From Bog-756 sp963977795 (GTDB lineage: Bacteria > Actinomycetota > Acidimicrobiia > Acidimicrobiales > RAAP-2), in assembly GCA_963977795.1 (NCBI GenBank), contig CAXBRB010000044.1, positions 1-14,862 on the forward strand: DNA of 14,862 nucleotides, in the 5' to 3' direction. How positions within the stretch are numbered: position 1 is the stretch's first letter; every line of letters begins with the position of its first letter. The notes beneath the pieces are model-generated. The model was not told the origin of the DNA. It worked only from the letters and a program-made list of their open reading frames with translations, and made no database searches. Position numbers and translations under genes: made by a program. Below, in pieces: positions 6,537-12,136 of the stretch.

Positions 6537-7430
6537 GTGTCGTTCACGAGCATCCGGGTGGCCGTCGGGCGCACCGTCCTCGTGGCCGGCGTCCTGATCC
6601 TGCTCTTCATCCCCTACCTGCTGTGGGGCACCGGCCTGGCCACCGCCCGGTCCCAGGACCGCCTGGGTGCCTCGCTGGCTGCCCGGAGCCCGTCCGTCCC
6701 GCCCCATGGTCCGCTCCGTCCCGGCCTCGCACCGCCGACGCCGGCCCCGCCCAGTGCCTCGCCCGCGGTCGGCGACCCCGTCGGCCGCCTGGTCATCCCG
6801 GCCATCGGGCTCTCCATGGTGGTGGTCGAGGGCACCGGGACCGACCAGCTGCGGGAGGGGCCCGGGCACTACCCCGCCTCCCCGCTGCCCGGCCAGGCGG
6901 GGAACGCAGCGATCGCCGGCCACCGCACCACCTACCTCCACCCCTTCGGCGACCTCGACCGTCTCGTCCCCGGCGACCGGATCACCGTGGCCACCCCACA
7001 GGGCCTGTTCCTCTACTCGGTCACCCGTTCCGAGGTGGTCGACCCGTCGGACGTGGCCGTAGTGGGCCCGACGCCCACGCCCACGCTCACCCTCACCACC
7101 TGCAACCCCCGCTACAGCGCCCGCACCCGCCTGGTCGTCCATGCGTCGCTGACGGCAAGCGTGCTCGCCGGAACCGCCCCGGTCCACGCCCCGGTGACGG
7201 CCCGGCCGACCACGGCGACCACGGCCGCTGCGCCGGCCGGGGGCTCATGGCCTGCAGCCATCGCCTGGGGGGCCCTGGTGGCCGGCCTCATCACCCTGGT
7301 CTGGTGGGCCGCTCTGCGTACCCGGGGTGGCCGACGGGCCGTCGTGCTGGTGGTCGGCCTGGCCCTGTGGGCGGCCGCCGTGCTCGGCTTCTTCGGGGCG
7401 CTGGCACCGCTGCTGCCGGCCAGCTTCTAG
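6537..7430 (+). CDS. Class E-like sortase with two extra C-terminal membrane helices
   Basis: A 297-residue membrane transpeptidase. It has an N-terminal helix (about 8-31), a Pro/Ala/Ser linker (50-80) and a sortase barrel (about 81-205). VGRLVIPAIGL starts the barrel, AGHRTTYLHPFGDL gives the catalytic His129, and LTLTTCNPRYSARTRLVV gives Cys189 and Arg196 or Arg198. The TTY after the His and the TLTTC motif fit class E enzymes, which attach LPXTG/LAXTG proteins to peptidoglycan or to each other. After a Thr/Ala linker come two further helices (about 238-260 and 267-291), unusual for class E; C-terminal helices are more typical of class C pilin sortases. The start is GTG at 6537, chosen for the TACGCT box 6 bases upstream. 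Convergent with the LPFTG-protein gene 137 bases away, its likely substrate. Confidence 0.9.
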   Translation: MSFTSIRVAVGRTVLVAGVLILLFIPYLLWGTGLATARSQDRLGASLAARSPSVPPHGPLRPGLAPPTPAPPSASPAVGDPVGRLVIPAIGLSMVVVEGTGTDQLREGPGHYPASPLPGQAGNAAIAGHRTTYLHPFGDLDRLVPGDRITVATPQGLFLYSVTRSEVVDPSDVAVVGPTPTPTLTLTTCNPRYSARTRLVVHASLTASVLAGTAPVHAPVTARPTTATTAAAPAGGSWPAAIAWGALVAGLITLVWWAALRTRGGRRAVVLVVGLALWAAAVLGFFGALAPLLPASF

Positions 7431-7521
7431 CCCGCCAGCCGGACGAGGGCACCCGGCGCAGCCCGGCGCCGCAGCCGGCGAGTCCGGTCACCGGTCCATC
7501 GCTGGGGGCGCCGGTCAGCCG

Positions 7522-7542
7522 CCGCACGGATCAGCCGTGCGG
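7522..7542. terminator. Perfect 8-bp hairpin between convergent sortase and LPFTG genes
   Basis: CCGCACGG (7522-7529), loop ATCAG, CCGTGCGG (7535-7542). It lies after the sortase stop (7430) and just after the LPFTG gene's stop (7568, minus strand), so it could terminate both. There is no U-tract, as is common in high-GC actinobacteria. Confidence 0.55.
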
Positions 7543-7567
7543 GGTCAGGCGGGGATGTGGGGCCGGA

Positions 7568-7957
7568 TCAGGCAGTCCGGCGGCGCCGGACCATCAGGAG
7601 GCCGCCGACGGCAACCGCCCCGACGCCCACCGCCGCCAGCTCGACGACGTCGGTGCCGGTGAAGGGCAGCGACGACGAGCCGTTGGCCGTGCCCGGCGTC
7701 GAGCCCGACACGGTCAGCCCGATGCTGGTGCCCCGGGTGGTGCCGGGGTCGGTGGTCGGCGTGGTGCCGGGGTCGGTGGTCGGCGTGGTGCCGGGATCGG
7801 TGGTCGGCGTAGTCGTCGGCACCGTGGGAGGCGGGCACGAGGTATAGCAGTCGGGCGCCGGGTCGGCAGCGTGGGCCACGGCCGGAACGGCCAGCAGCGA
7901 CGCTGCCGCCACACCGAGGCTGACCACCACCCGTCTCATCGTTCCCGTGCGCTCCAT
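7568..7957 (-). CDS. Small secreted LPFTG protein, probable sortase substrate
   Basis: A 129-residue surface protein. The Sec signal peptide has a basic n-region MRR and ends AVAHA at residue 30. A mature part of about 70 residues includes a Cys pair (C37, C41) and Thr/Pro/Asp repeats (about 48-74). The sorting signal is LPFTG (97-101), followed by a hydrophobic helix (104-123) and an RRRR tail. The sortase would cleave between Thr and Gly and link the protein to the wall. The tiny Thr-rich mature region suggests a stalk or coat component, not an enzyme; it could also be glycosylated. The start at 7957 is preferred over the ATG at 7939 because GGAGG (minus strand of 7963-7967) stands 5 bases upstream. 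It converges with the only sortase gene in the window. Confidence 0.88.
   Translation of the reverse strand: MERTGTMRRVVVSLGVAAASLLAVPAVAHAADPAPDCYTSCPPPTVPTTTPTTDPGTTPTTDPGTTPTTDPGTTRGTSIGLTVSGSTPGTANGSSSLPFTGTDVVELAAVGVGAVAVGGLLMVRRRRTA
7737..7808 (-). repeat. Three 24-bp in-frame tandem repeats (Thr-Pro-Thr-Thr-Asp-Pro-Gly-Thr)
   Basis: Units 7737-7760, 7761-7784 and 7785-7808, with one mismatch in the third, encode the TTPTTDPG stalk of the LPFTG protein. Near-identical DNA suggests length variation by slippage. This is coding, so not a CRISPR or regulatory array. Confidence 0.9.
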
Positions 7958-7986
7958 CGTCGCCTCCGCTCTCCGTCCCTCAGGAC

Positions 7987-8037
7987 GGCCTCGGGGCACA
8001 CCGGGCGCACCTCGTGCGCACCGGCCCCCCGAGTGCC
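7987..8037. terminator. Long imperfect hairpin between the membrane-protein pair and the LPFTG gene
   Basis: Nested complementary segments: CTCGGGG (7990-7996) with CCCCGAG (8027-8033), CCGG (8001-8004) with CCGG (8021-8024), and GCGCAC (8005-8010) with GTGCGC (8014-8019), loop CTC. GGC (7987-7989) may extend it with GCC (8035-8037). About 17-20 pairs form with small interruptions. It sits 70-120 bases past the stop at 8107 and 30 bases before the LPFTG start, so it may be a terminator for the upstream pair or a leader structure. No U-tract. Confidence 0.45.
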
Positions 8038-8106
8038 CTCCCATCTTGCCCCTGGCCGGGGCCGACCGCAACAGCGCCCCCGGTGGCACACCGGGAGGGA
8101 GGCGGC

Positions 8107-8619
8107 TCACAGCAGGTGGATCCCCGCCTCCAGGAGCACGATGGCCAGCCCGGTCAGCACGACCAGCGAGACATAGGCGATCCGACGGCCCAGCGGCCGC
8201 TCCCGGCCCCCGGCCGTGGCGATCCCGACCACGGCCAGGGCCACGATGCCCACGGCGTCGGCCACCTGGAAGGCGGTCCGCATCGTCCACACGCCCAGGC
8301 CGGCCAGGAGGAAGGCCCCGGTGGCCGGCAGGGCGGCCGACACGATCGACCACGAGTGCCGGAGCTCGTCCCAGACGTCCCGGGCCGACAGCTGGACGCC
8401 CTCGTCGGCCCGTCGGGAGACCAGCTGGGACAGGCCGTGGGCCAGCCAGATGGCTGCCGCCCCCACCCCGACCACCGCTGCGCTGACGAGGGCCGTGGGC
8501 CTGGCCTCCAGGGTGAGCCCGGCGATGGCGACCAGGGTGACGATGGTGCCGTAGATGTAGTCGGCCAGCCAGGCGGTGGCCCGCCGGTGGCGGGTCGGCG
8601 TCGGCACCGGGCCGCTCAC
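8107..8619 (-). CDS. Small integral membrane protein of unknown function
   Basis: A 170-residue, strongly hydrophobic protein with about five predicted membrane helices (roughly 21-37, 42-66, 91-113, 116-136, 146-168). A polar loop between helices 2 and 3 carries charged residues (SRRADEGVQLSARDVWDELRHSW). I do not recognise the family. The start is GTG at 8617-8619, which overlaps the TGA of the upstream gene (GTGA), so translation is probably coupled and the two proteins may act together. No catalytic motif or signal for a transported substrate is visible. Confidence 0.72.
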   Translation of the reverse strand: MSGPVPTPTRHRRATAWLADYIYGTIVTLVAIAGLTLEARPTALVSAAVVGVGAAAIWLAHGLSQLVSRRADEGVQLSARDVWDELRHSWSIVSAALPATGAFLLAGLGVWTMRTAFQVADAVGIVALAVVGIATAGGRERPLGRRIAYVSLVVLTGLAIVLLEAGIHLL

Positions 8620-9134
8620 CCGTCGGCGGCCGGGCCGGACGTCGGCCCCGGGCGGGCGTCGGGACCCGCCGGTGCGATGCGGACGAGGGCGTGGTAGGTG
8701 ACCAGGGCGATGGCCACGTGCATGGCCAGGAGGACCAGGATCCCCTGGGCCGGCTCGCCCTTGAGCCAGATCCACAGATCGGGCAGGAAGAGCACCAGGG
8801 TGACGACGACCGCCAGGAGGCGGAAGATCCACCTCGGCCGGGAGGCCAGCCGGGTCACCACCGGCCATCCGGCACAGGCGCCGAGGACCCCGATCACCGT
8901 GAGCTTGGCGTAGTCGGCGAACTGGTAGTGGACGAAGCCCCGGGTGGACGGGAAGACGGCCTCGCCCAGGGCCACCAGGGCGGCGTCGGCGGCCAGCGAG
9001 CCGACCACGGCCACGACGGTGGCCACGGCCAGCCGTCCCCACGCCGGCTGGGGGTCCGCCGGGACGAGATCGACGTGCAGGCGCTCCAGCAGCGGTTCGG
9101 CCGGCGTTCCTCGCAGCGGGGCTCCCAGATCCAT
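8616..9134 (-). CDS. Four-helix membrane protein of unknown function (possibly DUF6069-like)
   Basis: A 172-residue protein with a soluble N-terminus of about 33 residues and four predicted membrane helices (about 34-57, 75-95, 103-123, 130-153), then a Pro/Gly/Ala tail. The order of helices and the final MHVAIALVTYHALVRIAP resemble small actinobacterial DUF6069-type proteins, but this is a weak impression from memory. The frame is open upstream to 9263; ATG 9134 is preferred because TATCCT lies exactly 6 bases before it and the extension looks non-coding. It is the first gene of a coupled pair, ending in a 4-base GTGA overlap with the next membrane protein. Confidence 0.75.
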   Translation of the reverse strand: MDLGAPLRGTPAEPLLERLHVDLVPADPQPAWGRLAVATVVAVVGSLAADAALVALGEAVFPSTRGFVHYQFADYAKLTVIGVLGACAGWPVVTRLASRPRWIFRLLAVVVTLVLFLPDLWIWLKGEPAQGILVLLAMHVAIALVTYHALVRIAPAGPDARPGPTSGPAADG

Positions 9135-9140
9135 CACCGC

Positions 9141-9146
9141 AGGATA
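9141..9146 (-). promoter_or_regulatory. -10-like hexamer TATCCT, leaderless spacing to the 9134 start
   Basis: On the minus strand TATCCT is followed by GCGGTG and then ATG at 9134. It has the same TANNNT-N6-start layout as the sortase and acyltransferase genes. A GTG lies directly before the ATG, so the true start could be 9137. No Shine-Dalgarno is visible. Confidence 0.5.
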
Positions 9147-9225
9147 CGGCCCCCACCGGGACCGCCCCGACCGCCGGGCCGGGCCAGAGCGCCGGGACGC
9201 AGCGGGCGCCCGACCGAGGGCCGGC

Positions 9226-9429
9226 TCAGCCCAGCGGGTGCTCGGCCGCCTCGGTGGCGGCATCCCCGTGGGCCGGGGCGAGGACGACCGGGCCGTAGTA
9301 CGGGGAGGCGGGCAGGTGGTCGCCCCGGTGGGCGTCGGCGTGCCCGCGGACCCGGGCCTCGGCGGCGCCGGAGACCCCGCCGTCGCTCTCCCACCACACG
9401 ACCCGTTTGCGGCTCTTCTTGAAGACCAT
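9226..9429 (-). CDS. Small conserved-looking protein of unknown function, 67 residues
   Basis: MVFKKSRKRVVWWESDGG begins the protein: a basic start, then a WW pair, then a hydrophilic region rich in His, Ala and Asp (GHADAHRGDHLPASPYYGPVVLAP). There is no membrane helix or signal peptide. The start at 9429 is well supported: a perfect AGGAGG (minus strand of 9436-9441) stands 6 bases upstream, the strongest Shine-Dalgarno in the window. The frame is open further upstream to 9723, but that stretch overlaps the racemase gene antisense and is ignored. It lies 163 bases downstream of the cell-wall operon, with a hairpin between, so it is probably a separate unit. Function unknown; the His residues could bind metal, but that is speculation. 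Confidence 0.65.
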   Translation of the reverse strand: MVFKKSRKRVVWWESDGGVSGAAEARVRGHADAHRGDHLPASPYYGPVVLAPAHGDAATEAAEHPLG

Positions 9430-9511
9430 GCTCCGCCTCCTGGTGTGCGGCCCGACGTCCGAGGCGGTCATGGTGGACCGACTCCTGCGGCGGTGGGTTG
9501 CCGCTCGGGTG

Positions 9512-9553
9512 CAGTGGAACCCGGGGTGGCGAAGCGTGCCCGGGTCACCACTG
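9512..9553 (-). terminator. Strong hairpin downstream of the murF-alr gene
   Basis: CAGTGG (9512-9517) pairs with CCACTG (9548-9553), and ACCCGGG (9519-9525) with CCCGGGT (9539-9545). That gives 13 pairs with a 1x2 internal loop and a 13-base loop. It lies 40-81 bases after the stop of murF-alr and before the small SD-led gene. No U-tract, so terminator function is inferred from position and structure. Confidence 0.5.
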
Positions 9554-9592
9554 AGGGTGGGCGGGCGTGGCCGCCGTGTCAGGCCGGAGCCG

Positions 9593-12136
9593 TCAGGAGA
9601 TGCGGGGCACCCGGGCCAGGATCTCGGCGACCACCTCGTAGCAGGACGTCCCAAGCCACTCGGCCACCGCTGCCGCCGACAGCTCCTCGTTCCCCTGGCG
9701 TCCCAGCAGGACCACCTCGTCACCGCGGCGGACCCCGGGGACGTCGGTCACGTCGATGGAGATCTGGTCCATCGAGACCCGACCGACCAGCGGGGCGCAC
9801 GCCCCCCGCACGAGGACGTGGCGCCAGGTGGCCGGCGCCCGTCGCAGCCCGTCGGCGTAGCCCACGGGGACGGTGGCCACCCGGCTGGGCCGCGCCGTGC
9901 GCCAGGTGTGGCCGTAGCCCACGCCCTCACCGGGCCCGAGCTCGTGGACCTGGGCCACCTGGGAGCGCCAGGTGAGGACGGGCCGGAGGTCGTCGACCGG
10001 CACCTCGGGACCGGGGGGGAGGCCGTAGACGGCGATCCCCGGACGCACCAGGTCGAAGCCGGCGTCGGGACGGGCCAGCACAGCGGCGCTGTTGGCGGCG
10101 TGCACCGTCGGGGGGCGGTCCCCCGTGGCCTCCAGATCGGCCAGGACGGCGGCGAAGGCCGACAGCTGGGCATCGGTGGCGGCCACCCCGGCCGGCGAGG
10201 GGTCATCGGCGCAGGCGAAGTGGGTGAAGATGCCCGAGACGACCACCCCGTCCAGACCGGCGGCCCAGCGGGTGAAGGCGGCTGCAGCGTCGGCGGCCAC
10301 CCCCAGCCGGTGCATGCCGGTGTCGACCTTCACGTGCAGGTCGGCGGACCGGTCGAGGGCCCGGGCGGCCCGGGCATAGGCCTCGGCGGTGTCGCGGTCG
10401 AAGACGGCCAGGGTGAGCCCGAGGGCGAGGGCGTCCCGGGCCTGCCAGGCCGGCGTGTGCCCGAGCACCAGGATGGGCGCCCGGATGCCGGCGTCCCGCA
10501 GGGCCCGCCCCTCGGGCACGCAGGCTACGCCCAGCCGGGTGGCGCCGTGACGGAGGGCGGTGTGGGCCACCTGGACGGCCCCGTGGCCGTAGGCGTCGGC
10601 CTTGAGTACGACCATCAGCTCCGATCCGGGCGCCCGGGCGGCCAGCCGGCGCACGTTGTGCGCCACGGCCCCGAGGTCGACCTCGAGCCAGGTCGGCCGC
10701 TCGGTGGAGACGACCCCGATGGACTGCCAGGCCCGGTCCTGGCGCACCAGGACCTCGGCAGGGTCGACCGCCGGGTCCAGCAGGCGGGCCACCACCCGCT
10801 CCATGCGGGAGGCGGCGCTGCCCTTGACCAGGACCACCGCGCCCTCGCCCAGGAACGGCCGGACGGCCTCGGCGGCGTCGTCGGCCGTGAAGGTGACCAC
10901 CACCCGCCCGGGGTCCATCCCGGCGGCCAGCGCGGCCTCGGCGGCGGCCGATGCCGCCCGCCCCTGGGTGACCAGGACGTCGGCGGCGGCCGCCGCCCGC
11001 TCTCCCACCGCCCGGTGCCACCGCTCGGACTCGCCGGCCAGCTCGGCCATGTCGCCCAGGACGGCCACGGCCGGGCTCCCGCCCAGGGCGGCCAGGGCGT
11101 CGAGGCCGGCCAGGACCGACCGGGGTGCGGCGTTGTAGGTGTCGTCGAGGACCAGGCTCCCCTCGGCCCCCGGGAGCGGCCGGAGGCGGCCGGGGACCGG
11201 CCGGGCGGCGGACAGGGCGCCGGCCGCCGTGGCCGTATCGATGCCGAAGTGGGCCCCCACGGCCAGCGCGGCCAGCACCGAGGTGGTCACCTGGGCTCCG
11301 AGGAGGGGTACCTCGACGGTGCCACGCCAGGAGGCGGACGCCACGTCGATGCCGGTCCCGTCCCGGGTCACACGGACATCGAGGGCCCGGACGTCGGCGG
11401 CTGCGCCCGCTCCCACGGTGGTCACCGGAGCGGCCGATCGGCCGGCCAGGCCGGCCGCCCGGGGATCGTCGCCCGCCAGGACGGCCAGTCCGGCCGGGCC
11501 CAGGTGGTCCACCAGGACGCCCTTCTCCCGGGCCACGCCGTCGACGTCACCGAGGGCCACCAGATGGGCGGCGTCGATGGCCGTCACCACCCCGACCTCG
11601 GGCGGGGCCATGGCGCACATGGCCGCCATCTCCCCGTGGTGCCCGGTGGCCATCTCGACCACGGCGACCTGGTGCTCGGGGCGCAGGCCGCCGAGGGCCA
11701 CGGCGAGGCCGAACCGGCCGCTGAAGTTCCCCGGTGTGCGGAAGACCGTGAACCGCGTGGCCAGGACGTCGGCCACCAGCTCCTTGGTGCCGGTCTTGCC
11801 CACGGTGCCGGTCACCGCCACCACCCGGGGGGACCAGGCCCGCACCACCCAGGCCCCGTAGCGCTCCAGCGTGGCCACGGTGTCGTCGGACACCAGGACG
11901 GCAGCCCCGGCCGGCACGACCGCCGGATCCGACACCAGCACAGCCCGGGCCCCGCCGGAGAGCGCGGCGCCCACATGGTCGTGCCCGTCGCCCCGTTCGG
12001 TCCGCACGGCCACGAAGAGGTCGCCCGGCTCGACCAGGCGCGAGTCGAAGCAGAACCGTGGCCACCACTCGCCGTCCCCGGCACCCCGGACCTCGAGGCC
12101 CGGGTCGGCGGCCCGAAGGTCGGCCAGGTGGATCAC
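9593..12136 (-). CDS. murF-alr: MurF-alanine racemase fusion: D-Ala-D-Ala-adding Mur ligase plus PLP-dependent Alr
   Basis: An 847-residue fusion. Residues 1 to about 455 are MurF, which adds the D-Ala dipeptide to UDP-MurNAc-tripeptide using ATP: P-loop TGTVGKTGTKE (109-119, K114), the TPGNFSGRFGL segment, AAHLVALGD with H191, a candidate carbamylated Lys at 205 (VAREKG), DDTYNAAPRS (331-340) and C-terminal VLVKGS. Residues about 480-847 are alanine racemase: VVLKADAYGHG with PLP-Lys K512, KVDTGMHRLGV (603-613), RPGIAVYG (698-705), GVGYGHTW with the second catalytic base Y741, and GRVSMDQ (785-791). Both halves look intact; the MurF motif is NAAP where NANP is usual. Bifunctional MurF/Alr proteins are known in Bacteroidetes; I do not know the fusion as common in actinobacteria. 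The GTG start overlaps the ligase stop (GTGA), so translation is coupled. A second MurF is encoded upstream. Confidence 0.93.
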   Translation of the reverse strand: MIHLADLRAADPGLEVRGAGDGEWWPRFCFDSRLVEPGDLFVAVRTERGDGHDHVGAALSGGARAVLVSDPAVVPAGAAVLVSDDTVATLERYGAWVVRAWSPRVVAVTGTVGKTGTKELVADVLATRFTVFRTPGNFSGRFGLAVALGGLRPEHQVAVVEMATGHHGEMAAMCAMAPPEVGVVTAIDAAHLVALGDVDGVAREKGVLVDHLGPAGLAVLAGDDPRAAGLAGRSAAPVTTVGAGAAADVRALDVRVTRDGTGIDVASASWRGTVEVPLLGAQVTTSVLAALAVGAHFGIDTATAAGALSAARPVPGRLRPLPGAEGSLVLDDTYNAAPRSVLAGLDALAALGGSPAVAVLGDMAELAGESERWHRAVGERAAAAADVLVTQGRAASAAAEAALAAGMDPGRVVVTFTADDAAEAVRPFLGEGAVVLVKGSAASRMERVVARLLDPAVDPAEVLVRQDRAWQSIGVVSTERPTWLEVDLGAVAHNVRRLAARAPGSELMVVLKADAYGHGAVQVAHTALRHGATRLGVACVPEGRALRDAGIRAPILVLGHTPAWQARDALALGLTLAVFDRDTAEAYARAARALDRSADLHVKVDTGMHRLGVAADAAAAFTRWAAGLDGVVVSGIFTHFACADDPSPAGVAATDAQLSAFAAVLADLEATGDRPPTVHAANSAAVLARPDAGFDLVRPGIAVYGLPPGPEVPVDDLRPVLTWRSQVAQVHELGPGEGVGYGHTWRTARPSRVATVPVGYADGLRRAPATWRHVLVRGACAPLVGRVSMDQISIDVTDVPGVRRGDEVVLLGRQGNEELSAAAVAEWLGTSCYEVVAEILARVPRIS

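Noticed and set aside
7737..7808. A CRISPR-like or regulatory repeat array
   Set aside because: The units are contiguous without spacers, in frame, and encode the Thr/Pro stalk of a secreted protein.
9430..9592. A promoter for the 67-residue gene
   Set aside because: A CACGCT hexamer is visible on the minus strand, but it lies inside the loop of the 9512-9553 hairpin and lacks the TA and any -35 box, so support is too weak to annotate.
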